This document shows, piece after piece, positions 18,273-26,601 of a DNA stretch of 64,000 nucleotides. The notes below the pieces were generated by a model, which saw nothing but the letters and a program-made list of their open reading frames with translations, made no database searches and was not told the DNA's origin. Both the position numbers and the translations under genes were made by a program. Positions within the stretch are counted from its first letter, which is position 1; each line of letters opens with the position of its first letter. The stretch covers positions 992,001 to 1,056,000 of the forward strand of contig NC_015177.1 of NCBI RefSeq assembly GCF_000190735.1, in the 5' to 3' direction. The DNA comes from Pseudopedobacter saltans DSM 12145 (GTDB taxonomy: Bacteria > Bacteroidota > Bacteroidia > Sphingobacteriales > Sphingobacteriaceae).

Positions 18273-19337
18273 ATGGAAAGAAGGAAATTTATTAAAAATG
18301 CAGTTCTGGCATCAGCAGGAACAGCTTTACTCCCGGAATTAGTTCAGGCAAAAACAGCGAGTAGCAAAGCGCTTATAAAAGATGGAAAAATATTAAATGC
18401 GTATTATTTCAGGGCACATACTTATACTATCGTTCCCCGCCAGGTTAAAGAGGATCTGAAATGGATGGCAGATTTGGGGACAAATGTGGTTTCTGTAGCC
18501 GTTTTAGAACAGGACCTTTTTGCTGCGGTAGAAAACATCCAGATTATCTGCAACGAGGCAAACAAATTAGGTATGAAAGTTTTTGCGGTACCATCAAGAT
18601 GGGGCGGTATGTTTGCAGGTGCTCCGAAAGTACCCAGCTTATTTTCTGTTAAAAATCCACGAACATGGGTCCTTAATAAAGATGGTAAACCGCTTACCAA
18701 TAGTATATCAGGAGTAATTAGCAGTATTCATTACCCGGAAACTAAAGAGTTTTTCATTGAGTATTTGGATAATGTGTTTAAAACCTGGGATATTGGCGGG
18801 ATTATCTGGGATGAACCGAAATCATTTATCAAGGATTATTCAAAGAAAGCAATTGAAAATTTAGGGCCAAATGCAGATTTGCAGGCTCATGTTAAAGCAA
18901 CTATAGATTTTTATTCGCAAATCAATAAACACATCAAAACAAATTATCCTAAAATCCAAACTTCAATGTTTGCTTATTCCAATTTATCAGACATGATAGT
19001 AAAAGAAGCCGCTCAGACACAATACCTGGATTATTATGGTTGTGATGGACGTCCATGGAGGAATGAAGATGGTGGCCAACAGGAAGGAGACGGTAAAGTG
19101 CTTTTGGGAATAGGTGAACGTTATTTAAAAGAAGCTAAAAACGCAGGGAAAAAAGGACTTTGGCTTATAGAAAACCACAATATGCAAATGACCGATGTAA
19201 AGTTAATGGACAAAAGGATGCAGGAGGTTTTGAGTAAGGATATAGATCAGCTGATATACTATTACTATCCAAGAAATATAGAAAATCCTGAGGTTGCGAT
19301 GAACATATTGGCCAAACATTTAAAGAAATTCAGATAA
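18273..19337 (+). CDS. Exported TIM-barrel-like protein with twin-arginine-type leader, putative glycosidase
   Basis: 354 residues. The N-terminus MERRKFIKNAVLASAG has an RR-FIK pattern typical of twin-arginine or RR-lipoprotein-like leaders in Bacteroidetes oxidoreductases and glycosidases. The rest suggests a TIM barrel: alternating strands and helices with KWMADLGTNVVSVAVLEQD, KVFAVPSRWGG, IGGIIWDEPK (an acidic pair at a strand end), YYGCDGRPW and GLWLIENHN. I do not recognise the family. The WDEPK and IEN strand-end acids are candidate catalytic residues. It starts 13 bp after the esterase gene and is the last enzyme before the LacI regulator, so a role in the same glycan pathway is inferred. 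Confidence 0.6.
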   Translation: MERRKFIKNAVLASAGTALLPELVQAKTASSKALIKDGKILNAYYFRAHTYTIVPRQVKEDLKWMADLGTNVVSVAVLEQDLFAAVENIQIICNEANKLGMKVFAVPSRWGGMFAGAPKVPSLFSVKNPRTWVLNKDGKPLTNSISGVISSIHYPETKEFFIEYLDNVFKTWDIGGIIWDEPKSFIKDYSKKAIENLGPNADLQAHVKATIDFYSQINKHIKTNYPKIQTSMFAYSNLSDMIVKEAAQTQYLDYYGCDGRPWRNEDGGQQEGDGKVLLGIGERYLKEAKNAGKKGLWLIENHNMQMTDVKLMDKRMQEVLSKDIDQLIYYYYPRNIENPEVAMNILAKHLKKFR

Positions 19338-19382
19338 AGATTTTGTTTGTCGGGGTTGAAGCGAAATATTGAAAGTTGAAAA

Positions 19383-20453
19383 ATGAAAAGATTTAAACCT
19401 ACAACTCAGCGGGATATTGCAAATGTATTGGGGCTTTCGGTATCCACTGTATCCAGAGCCCTTAATGACTTTTATGGAATATCGGCGGAAACCAAAAAAT
19501 TGGTTTTGGATTATATCAATGAAATAGAATATTATCCTAATCCGATGGCGTTGAAGCTTAGAGATTGTCGTAGTTATTCTATTGGAGTGATCGTTTCCGA
19601 GATTGCCAATAGTTATTTTTCGCAAATAATAAATGGAATAGAGTCGGTGGCATACAAGAAAGGATACAATGTTTTTGTTACCCAATCTCATGAATGCTTT
19701 CAGCAGGAAAATACGAATATAAAGCAATTGATATCACATTCAGTAGATGGAATTCTTGTTTCAATCTCTTCCGAGACTACTGACTTTTCCGGTTTTTATT
19801 CTTTAAAGGAAAAAGGAATTCCTGTTGTCTTTTTCGATAGAGCGCCCAGAGATATCGACGCACACAAAATAATAGTGGACAATTTCGAGGGGGCTTATAA
19901 AGCTACTGAGCATTTAATAAAACAAGGCTTTTATAAAATAGCGCATATTACAAACTCTTCGGACTTATTAATTGAAGAAGAACGTATAGAGGGATATAAA
20001 GCAGCACTTAGTACCTACAATATTGATTATAATCCCGAATACGTTTTTTATTGCCAATGTAGAAAAAATATTAGGGAAGAGACTGAAGCTATAGTTAACC
20101 AACTTTTGCATCTAGACAATCGACCAGATGGAATTTTTAGCGCAAGTGATAAATTGAGTACTGAGATTTTGATTGCTCTCAAGAAAAGAAATATAACAAT
20201 ACCTAAAGACATGGCCTTTGTAGGCTTTACCAATATGGCTGAAGCGGATATATTCGAATGTCCGCTTACAACTATAAGTCAGCCCGCTTTGGAAATTGGC
20301 GAAGCTGCAGCTAAGTTGCTTATAGGTCAAATAGAAAGTAAATCAACAATTTCGCAATATAAAACTAAAATATTCGAAACGGAGTTGACGATAAGGGAAT
20401 CCTCTTTGAAATGTTCTAAGAGTGAGTTTGTAAGTGAATCTTTAAATCAATAA
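19383..20453 (+). CDS. LacI-family transcriptional regulator
   Basis: 356 residues. The N-terminal helix-turn-helix is textbook LacI (TQRDIANVLGLSVSTVSRAL, then PNPMALKLRD hinge), followed by a periplasmic-binding-protein-like effector domain (IGVIVSEIANSYFSQIINGIE ... VDGILVSIS ... FDRAP ... PDGIFSASDKLSTEIL ... TTISQPALEIGEAAAKLL). It ends the degradation operon, 45 bp after the TIM-barrel gene and on the same strand, so it probably senses a released sugar and controls these genes. I did not find an obvious palindromic LacI operator in the short gaps of the operon; the promoter is probably upstream of the window. Confidence 0.9.
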   Translation: MKRFKPTTQRDIANVLGLSVSTVSRALNDFYGISAETKKLVLDYINEIEYYPNPMALKLRDCRSYSIGVIVSEIANSYFSQIINGIESVAYKKGYNVFVTQSHECFQQENTNIKQLISHSVDGILVSISSETTDFSGFYSLKEKGIPVVFFDRAPRDIDAHKIIVDNFEGAYKATEHLIKQGFYKIAHITNSSDLLIEEERIEGYKAALSTYNIDYNPEYVFYCQCRKNIREETEAIVNQLLHLDNRPDGIFSASDKLSTEILIALKKRNITIPKDMAFVGFTNMAEADIFECPLTTISQPALEIGEAAAKLLIGQIESKSTISQYKTKIFETELTIRESSLKCSKSEFVSESLNQ

Positions 20454-20644
20454 TACAATCTACAGAAGAAGCCCTTTTGTAAAAGGTACTCAGATAAATT
20501 TTTTTTGCGGGGTTTTAATAGCGTCTGTCTTTGAAAGTTGTTTTGCGTATAAATACATGATTTTTAGATTTATACCTAAAAAATAAAATACGAAAACCGC
20601 TGATGTATATTGAGTGTTGAGCTAGTAATTACAAATTAAAAACT

Positions 20645-20860
20645 ATGAAAAAGTTAATGATGATTCTGGTGCTATTTGTTTTTTGTTTTTCGGCATCGGC
20701 AAGTGGAATACAACAACAACGCACTACTAAACAGCACACGACAAAAACTCCTACGAAGAAAAAAAGTGGAAGTAAAAAGCCTATGAAAAAAGACTGGTCG
20801 CAACGAGATACGGTAAAGAAAACTGATCATAGAAGAGATACGACCACAATGCCAAGATAA
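20645..20860 (+). CDS. Small secreted lysine/threonine-rich protein
   Basis: 71 residues: a clear signal peptide (MKKLMMILVLFVFCFSASA) and a mature part of about 50 residues dominated by Lys, Thr, Arg and Gln (KKKSGSKKPMKKDW, then DTVKKTDHRRDTT). No known domain and no cysteines. Mature charge is strongly positive. A 191-bp gap separates it from the LacI gene, and a hairpin terminator lies 53 bp downstream, so it is probably a single-gene transcript. Similar short basic secreted proteins are common but uncharacterised in Bacteroidetes; a function is not claimed. Confidence 0.6.
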   Translation: MKKLMMILVLFVFCFSASASGIQQQRTTKQHTTKTPTKKKSGSKKPMKKDWSQRDTVKKTDHRRDTTTMPR

Positions 20861-20912
20861 GTAAGGCTTCTAATTGCTAAGCAGTGGATTACTTAATCCC
20901 TTTTAACAGGTT

Positions 20913-20946
20913 ACAAAAGCCTTAAAAATATTTCTAAGGCTTTTGT
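20913..20946. terminator. Bidirectional intrinsic terminator
   Basis: A perfect 12-bp stem (ACAAAAGCCTTA with its complement) encloses a 10-nt loop. It lies between the convergent small-protein gene (stop at 20860) and the histidine kinase gene (stop at 20964). The A-rich and T-rich stem ends give short T-tracts on both strands. Confidence 0.75.
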
Positions 20947-20963
20947 GGCTAAAAATTATCCGC

Positions 20964-22505
20964 TTAAAATTTGATTTTAAAGGAAGTTCCTTTATTCAAT
21001 TCGCTTTCAACGCTAATATTACCTTTCATTAATTTAATATAGTTATACACTATATTTAAACCCAACCCTGTACCTTTTGTATGTAACGCATTAGAACCTC
21101 TAAAAAAGCGTTCGAAAAGGTGTTTTTGGTCTGTTTCAGAAATACCTATACCATCGTCTTTAAAAACAAGTTCCAGATTTCCATTATTATTGATGCTCAA
21201 GATTTCTATCCTCCCATCGCTTCTGGAATATTTTATAGCATTTGATATCATATTAACTACTATATGGCGAAGTAACACCGGATCTAGATTTACACAAGAT
21301 GCACCCATATGTTTGTAATCTAAATTCTGTTCTTCTTTTAAGAGGTATTTTAGTTCAGAAATAATCGAGGTTATATGACCTTTGATGTTAAAGAAGCAAA
21401 TATTCGTTTTTATCTGATTTTCTTCAATTTTTCTAATCGTTAGAAAGTCATTTAAAAGACCGGTTATTAATTGAACTGAAGAGACAATTCTGTCCACATG
21501 TAAATCTATTTGATCTGTTTGCTCTACTTCCAGGTATTTGGAGATTAAAGTGGCAGATGACAACACAATATTTAAAGGTGTTCTCAATTCATGAGAGGCA
21601 ACACTTATAAAACGTGTTTGGGTTGTTAGTAATTCTTGCTGTTTAAAAAGCTCTTGTTTTAAAATTTTCTCATTTTCAATAAATTCGGCAATTCCAAGAT
21701 AACAGTGTTCTCTATAACCTTCATCAGGAGATAATTTGATTACGGTAAGAGCAATTGAAAGTTTTGAACCGTCTTTTTTTACTAATAGTATGTCAGCTCG
21801 TTTTTCGAGATATTCTACGTTGTTTTTTAAAGGTTGAAAGTCTGTTATGGCTGTATCAACTGTACGTTCATTAAACTTGATTTTTTGCTTCTCTTCAAAA
21901 ATGAAAATCCTGTTTTCCTTTATCTGTACCTCAGATAGTGTGTATCCGGTCTTTTCTTCTGCAGCTGGATTCAGATATTTAACAAAGCCATTCTTGTCAA
22001 ATATGAAAAGTAAATTGTCACTATGATTCCAGATCTTAGGTAATAAATCTTTGCTTAAATAATCATTAAAAGAAATTGGGTTATCACTGTGATCAGTTTC
22101 CTCGTTAATATTTAACAAAGGGGGGCTAATCTCATTTTGATTTAAAGGAATAAGGAATAGTACTAACTTTACTTTTCCTTCTAAATCTTCTTCACCTAAG
22201 CTTAATTGAAAAGAGTGCGTTTGACCGTAATGCTGATTATTAGCAAAGATTTGTATGATAATAGAAGATTTCTTATTTCCCTTTCCGCTGACAAAATTGG
22301 TTTTAAAGTTCAAGTAGTTATTGCGGGTTTCCTTGGGTAGAAAAGAACAGAAATTTGTTTGAGGAAAAATTATTTCATTTAAGCCTATAATTTCTGCTAA
22401 AAAGGGGTTGATATAAATTAAGTCGTCGTTTGTATTTATAACAGCAACCCCAAAGGGTAAGTATTTATACGGTAAACCTAATTTTTTTTCGATAATGTTT
22501 TTCAT
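20964..22505 (-). CDS. Cytoplasmic PAS-domain sensor histidine kinase
   Basis: 513 residues with no signal peptide or convincing membrane segment. An N-terminal PAS-like domain (LPFGVAVINTNDDLIYINP) is followed by a second PAS (LLFIFDKNGFVKYLNPAAEEKTGY) at about 162-270, then HisKA with the phospho-acceptor motif SVASHELRTP (H305) and an HATPase domain with NMISNAIKYS, DDGIGIS, and GTGLGLNIV. There is no receiver domain, so a separate response regulator must exist; the receiver-CRP fusion at 54598 at the other end of the EPS locus is one candidate partner. The gene is divergent from the Wza-like gene with a 215-bp shared upstream region, which suggests a link to EPS control. Confidence 0.9.
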   Translation of the reverse strand: MKNIIEKKLGLPYKYLPFGVAVINTNDDLIYINPFLAEIIGLNEIIFPQTNFCSFLPKETRNNYLNFKTNFVSGKGNKKSSIIIQIFANNQHYGQTHSFQLSLGEEDLEGKVKLVLFLIPLNQNEISPPLLNINEETDHSDNPISFNDYLSKDLLPKIWNHSDNLLFIFDKNGFVKYLNPAAEEKTGYTLSEVQIKENRIFIFEEKQKIKFNERTVDTAITDFQPLKNNVEYLEKRADILLVKKDGSKLSIALTVIKLSPDEGYREHCYLGIAEFIENEKILKQELFKQQELLTTQTRFISVASHELRTPLNIVLSSATLISKYLEVEQTDQIDLHVDRIVSSVQLITGLLNDFLTIRKIEENQIKTNICFFNIKGHITSIISELKYLLKEEQNLDYKHMGASCVNLDPVLLRHIVVNMISNAIKYSRSDGRIEILSINNNGNLELVFKDDGIGISETDQKHLFERFFRGSNALHTKGTGLGLNIVYNYIKLMKGNISVESELNKGTSFKIKF

Positions 22506-22720
22506 TTTGTAGTATTTGTTATTCCTTACTTATCAATTACAAATTGTTTTGAAAATTGTTTTATCGTGTAATGTGAAGTCGTAAATGAGAAAATGAATGT
22601 ATAAAGTTTACAATTCGATTTACAACCACTCCCAACCCATTTCTTTTATAAGTATTAGTATATACTTTTATAATGTTATTTAATTAATAGTTGTTTAAAA
22701 GGATATAAAATATTAATTAT
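22506..22720. promoter_or_regulatory. Divergent promoter region between histidine kinase and EPS export genes
   Basis: 215 bp, very AT-rich, between the start of the minus-strand kinase gene and the start of the Wza-like gene. It must hold the start signals of both. I cannot assign a confident Bacteroidetes -33/-7 pair by eye; the T-rich and TATA-like runs at about 22600-22700 are candidates for the EPS promoter. Confidence 0.45.
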
Positions 22721-23488
22721 ATGTGTAAATATACTTTCTATTATTCGCTGTGTTTAATTTTGTTTACTACAGCGTGTTCTTCAAGGAGAAATCTGGTTTA
22801 TTTCAGTGATTTGGGAAAGAAAACCGTAGACACAGGAATGGCTGTTAATAATATAGAACCAAAAATACAGCCAAATGATGTTTTGAGTATTAGTATAAAT
22901 ACCTTAAGTAGCGAATCTAATAACCTTTTTACTTTAAATTCTGGCTATACTAATAAAATGGGATTTGCAGAACGGGAAGGCTATCGTGTTAGCAAAGAAG
23001 GTTTTGTTCGCCTACCTGTGGTTGGAGAAATTGATGTAAAGGGACAGACTATAGACCAGGCGCAACAGACCATTGCAAGACGGCTTAATAGTTATGTAAA
23101 AGATCCTCTTGTAAATATTCAGTTTTTAAACTTTCGGGTAACTGTTATTGGGGAGGTAAATCATCCATCAACATTTACTGTCAATAACGAAAAGATCAAC
23201 CTCTTAGAAGCACTTGGAATGGCAGGAGATATGACAGTTTACGGGAAACGCGAGAATGTATTGCTAATTAGGGAAACAGACGGAAAAAGATTAATGACTA
23301 GAGTAAACTTGAATGAAAAAGATGTACTTAATTCACCCTATTTCTACCTTAAACAAAATGACATAGTTTATGTCGAACCAGACAAAGAGAAAGCCAGTGA
23401 ATATAGCCCCAATAATAGGTTAATGCCTCTTATTGTGGCAACGATATCCGCAATTGCGGTCTTGGGAACCGCATTGTTGGGAAGGTAA
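22721..23488 (+). CDS. Wza-like outer-membrane polysaccharide export lipoprotein
   Basis: 255 residues. The leader has a lipobox (FTTAC, Cys19), so the mature protein is a lipoprotein. A polysaccharide-export domain follows (IQPNDVLSISI ... GFVRLPVVGEIDVKGQTIDQAQ), then an SLBB-like region (FRVTVIGEVNHPSTFTV ... NLLEALGMAGDMTVYGKRENVLLIR), and a C-terminal hydrophobic helix (LIVATISAIAVLGTALL). This is the short Bacteroidetes form of Wza/BexD, which forms the export channel with the Wzc-like protein encoded 34 bp downstream. It is the first gene of the EPS operon. Confidence 0.92.
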   Translation: MCKYTFYYSLCLILFTTACSSRRNLVYFSDLGKKTVDTGMAVNNIEPKIQPNDVLSISINTLSSESNNLFTLNSGYTNKMGFAEREGYRVSKEGFVRLPVVGEIDVKGQTIDQAQQTIARRLNSYVKDPLVNIQFLNFRVTVIGEVNHPSTFTVNNEKINLLEALGMAGDMTVYGKRENVLLIRETDGKRLMTRVNLNEKDVLNSPYFYLKQNDIVYVEPDKEKASEYSPNNRLMPLIVATISAIAVLGTALLGR

Positions 23489-23522
23489 TTTATTGAGTTA
23501 ATTTAACAAAACATCTACTACT

Positions 23523-25826
23523 ATGAACTCAAACAAACAGGAATCGTTAGAAAATAACGATAACATCGCAGAAAAGATTAAGGGATATCTAAAACACTGG
23601 CCTTTCTTTGCCTTAGCTTTGGTGGTGAGTATTACGGTAGCGTATCTTTATATACTTTATACCGTACCGGAATATAAGATAACAAGTACGCTGCTGATAC
23701 AGGACGATGAAAAAGGTGATGGACTTTTAAAAGGCACCGCTTTTAGCGACCTTAATATGTTCCGAATGTCTAAGACTGTAGACAATGAGATGGAAGTTTT
23801 ACGATCAAGAGATCTCATTTACAAAGTTCTTAGCAAACTGGGGATGGACGTAGAATTGACAAAAAAGGATCGATTCAAGGATAAAATTCTATATGGTAAG
23901 AATAGTCCTATTAAGATTATCCCTTACAAATTAGATAATAATACCTACAGTAAAGAGTTTAAACTCTCTATAGATATAAAAAATGATTCGATGTTTTCTA
24001 TAACCGATAAAGACAGAGAATCCACCTATAAATTTGATGAGTTGGTTACAGGAAAGGGATATCAGTTTAAAGTAGTAAAGGCACCGGCATTTAAAACAAA
24101 CTATCCAAAAATTGACCTTCGTTTTAAAGATTTATATGTATTGTCAGAATACTATAGTTTAGGAGGAATTACTGTACTTCCAGTGATAAAGGACGCCAAT
24201 ACTGTTTTGATAACTTTATACGATCCGGTTCCTCAAAGAGGTATGGATATCCTTAACGAACTGATCACCGCTTATAATCAGGAAAACCTGGATTCTAAAA
24301 ATATTACTGCCAAAAATACAATCGCTTTTATAGATAAAAGATTAAAATACCTTATCAGCGATTTGACTGGTGTAGAGCAGGATGTTGAGCGCTATAAACA
24401 AATGAATCGCGTGACCGAGATAAATACAGATGCCCAGGTAAATTTACAGAATTCAGGTAATTACGATCAGCAATTAGCAAGCTCTCGAACTCAACTGGAT
24501 TTGATCAACTCTGTAGAAGATTACTTAACCCAATCTGATACAAGAAATGAGCAGGTTCCAAACGCTTTGGGAATAAGGGATGGTATGCTTACAAATTTAA
24601 CGGATAAATATAATGAACTCCTGATAGAAAAACAGAGACTGCTTAGAACGAACCGGGCAGGAAATCCTCTTGTTGTTAGTGTAGACGAACAATTAGCAGC
24701 TCTTAAACAAAATATTCTTGAAACTTTAAGAAACGTTAGAAAGGGAATATCTCTGGAGCGGGGCAATCTGTTGGCTAAATCATCAAAATACGAATCTATG
24801 ATTAGGAATGTACCAGTTATAGAGCGCGGTTTGTTGGAGAGAAGCAGAGAGCAAAGCGTTAAACAAAATTTATATCATTATTTGTTACAAAAAAGGGAAG
24901 AAACAGCGCTTTCTTTGTCGGCTACAGTGCCAACTTCTAAAGTGATTTCTAAACCTGCTTACCAGACAAATCCTGCAAAGCCGAAAACCACGTTAATTTA
25001 TTTGTCTGCGATACTTATAGGGTTTATTTTACCTGTATCTGTAATTTATGGAAGAGGCAGGCTTAATAATAAAGTAAATTATATCAGCGACATCCAGATT
25101 CCAAGTGGAATGAAAGTTTTGGGAGAGCTGACACATAAAGATGACAACAATACAATTGTTGTTAAAAAAGGAAGTCGTACCACTATTTCCGAATTATTTC
25201 GATATATCAGATATAATTTGAAACATCTGGACGATCATGGAAATAGTCAGGTGCTTTTAATTACATCTACCACCAAAGGCGAGGGCAAAACATTTTTTAC
25301 GACAAACCTTGGAATAACTCTGTCTATGGTAGATAAAAGGGTGATTATACTGGAGTTTGATCTTAGGAAACCAGATTTATTGAAAGGAATAAATTTGGAG
25401 CAAAAGAAAGGAATAACCGATTATCTTGAAAATAACAATGTGGATATTGATCATCTGATCAGACCGTCTACAGTATCTCCAGGACTTTTTGTAATGGGGT
25501 GCGGGAAAATTCCACAAGATCCGTCTGAATTGCTGATGAATCCAAAATTGGATGAGTTGTTTGCCGAGCTGAGAAAGCGTTTTGATTATGTAATAGTCGA
25601 CACTTCTCCGGTAGGCCACGTAGCCGATGCATTTAGCTTAGCGAAATACACTGATTCCAGTATATATCTTATAAGATATAATTATACGGATAAAGACCAA
25701 TTGGCTGTTCTCGAAGATATCAGTTCAACCAATAAATTAAAAAATATGATGTTGGTGTTTAACGATGCCAAGAAAGATCATAAACATGCATATTCCTACG
25801 GAGGATATGCTTATACGGGAAGTTAA
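23523..25826 (+). CDS. Wzc-like chain-length regulator and tyrosine autokinase
   Basis: 767 residues: Wzz domain with a first membrane helix (FFALALVVSITVAYLYIL), a long periplasmic coiled-coil region (residues about 260-430), a second membrane helix (IYLSAILIGFILPVSVIYG), then a BY-kinase. Walker A is TTKGEGKT (residues 583-590), Walker A' is IILEFDLRKP and Walker B is VIVDTSPVG. The first acidic residue of Walker A' is Glu where most BY-kinases have Asp. The short tail contains a few tyrosines (YSYGGYAYTGS) that would be autophosphorylated. With the Wza-like protein it controls polymer length and export. Confidence 0.93.
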   Translation: MNSNKQESLENNDNIAEKIKGYLKHWPFFALALVVSITVAYLYILYTVPEYKITSTLLIQDDEKGDGLLKGTAFSDLNMFRMSKTVDNEMEVLRSRDLIYKVLSKLGMDVELTKKDRFKDKILYGKNSPIKIIPYKLDNNTYSKEFKLSIDIKNDSMFSITDKDRESTYKFDELVTGKGYQFKVVKAPAFKTNYPKIDLRFKDLYVLSEYYSLGGITVLPVIKDANTVLITLYDPVPQRGMDILNELITAYNQENLDSKNITAKNTIAFIDKRLKYLISDLTGVEQDVERYKQMNRVTEINTDAQVNLQNSGNYDQQLASSRTQLDLINSVEDYLTQSDTRNEQVPNALGIRDGMLTNLTDKYNELLIEKQRLLRTNRAGNPLVVSVDEQLAALKQNILETLRNVRKGISLERGNLLAKSSKYESMIRNVPVIERGLLERSREQSVKQNLYHYLLQKREETALSLSATVPTSKVISKPAYQTNPAKPKTTLIYLSAILIGFILPVSVIYGRGRLNNKVNYISDIQIPSGMKVLGELTHKDDNNTIVVKKGSRTTISELFRYIRYNLKHLDDHGNSQVLLITSTTKGEGKTFFTTNLGITLSMVDKRVIILEFDLRKPDLLKGINLEQKKGITDYLENNNVDIDHLIRPSTVSPGLFVMGCGKIPQDPSELLMNPKLDELFAELRKRFDYVIVDTSPVGHVADAFSLAKYTDSSIYLIRYNYTDKDQLAVLEDISSTNKLKNMMLVFNDAKKDHKHAYSYGGYAYTGS

Positions 25827-26034
25827 AACGCATTTGTTTTGTTTCCATATCATAGATTATCATTGTTCAGACTATTTTATTTGCCGAAGCTTTAGATAAC
25901 ATACTACCTTGAAAACTTTACCTTTTTAGAGAGAAACGCTTTATTTAAGAAGATACCGGCCTCCTCTAGGTCAAAAAATCCAATTCAACAAAATAAAATT
26001 AAAAAATTAATCACGTAAGTGAGTTGGCGAAGCC
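25827..26034 (+). promoter_or_regulatory. 208-bp leader upstream of the UpxY-like antiterminator gene
   Basis: This is the longest gap in the first half of the EPS operon. UpxY-family proteins act on the 5' untranslated leader of their own operon, so a second promoter or pause/antitermination element is expected here. No T-tract hairpin is evident; a GC-richer patch at about 25955-25972 (CCGGCCTCC) stands out from the AT-rich background. Confidence 0.4.
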
Positions 26035-26577
26035 ATGCCTTTTACTAACCCTCTACCTATGGAAAACCTTTATAAAAGAGATCTCAGCAAACAATGGTTT
26101 GTAATTTACACGCGTACCCGATGGGAAAAAAAAGTAGATACCTTGCTAAAGCAAAAAGGGATCGATTCTTATTGTCCGTTAAAAAAAGTCCGTAGCAAAT
26201 GGGCTGATAGGATTAAAACAGTAGAACTCCCTCTTTTTACCTCTTATGTCTTTGTAAATATCAATTATAAAGAGGAGTTAAAAGTAAGACAAACCCATGG
26301 CGTCATTAATTTCATCTATTATATGGGTAAGCCTGCTGTGGTTAGAAACCAAGAAATTGAAGAGATTCAAGATATTTTGGTTAAAAATCGGGAAATAGAA
26401 GTTAGCAGTATACGGGATCTTAATATTGGAGATCGGGTATTGATAAAAAATGGGGCTTTATTCAATCAGGAAGGTAATATAGTGCAAGTTGCCGGTAAAA
26501 CAGTTTTAATGCTGTTGAACAATTTGGATTGCGCCATTTATACCAGGGTTCCTGTTGAAGATTTGGTTAAAAAGTAA
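26035..26577 (+). CDS. UpxY/NusG-like transcription antiterminator of the EPS operon
   Basis: 180 residues. A NusG N-terminal domain (QWFVIYTRTRWEKKVDTLLKQKGIDSYCPL ... LPLFTSYVFVNI) is followed by a KOW-like C-terminal domain (LNIGDRVLIKNGALFNQEG ... ). Family members such as UpxY in Bacteroides and RfaH let RNA polymerase read through long polysaccharide operons. A second in-frame ATG at 26059 gives a start closer to the usual family length; I keep 26035 but consider 26059 equally possible. It precedes about 19 kb of co-oriented biosynthesis genes, fitting this job. Confidence 0.88.
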   Translation: MPFTNPLPMENLYKRDLSKQWFVIYTRTRWEKKVDTLLKQKGIDSYCPLKKVRSKWADRIKTVELPLFTSYVFVNINYKEELKVRQTHGVINFIYYMGKPAVVRNQEIEEIQDILVKNREIEVSSIRDLNIGDRVLIKNGALFNQEGNIVQVAGKTVLMLLNNLDCAIYTRVPVEDLVKK

Positions 26578-26601
26578 TTATAATTTTAAGAATTCTCGCA
26601 A

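Noticed and set aside
1-20453. SusC/SusD pair expected in a typical utilisation locus
   Set aside because: I looked for it and found none in the window; it may lie upstream.
20465-20510. Short CCTTTTGTAAAAGG hairpin plus T-run after the LacI gene
   Set aside because: The loop is only two bases in the best pairing and the T-run is distant, so I do not call it a terminator.
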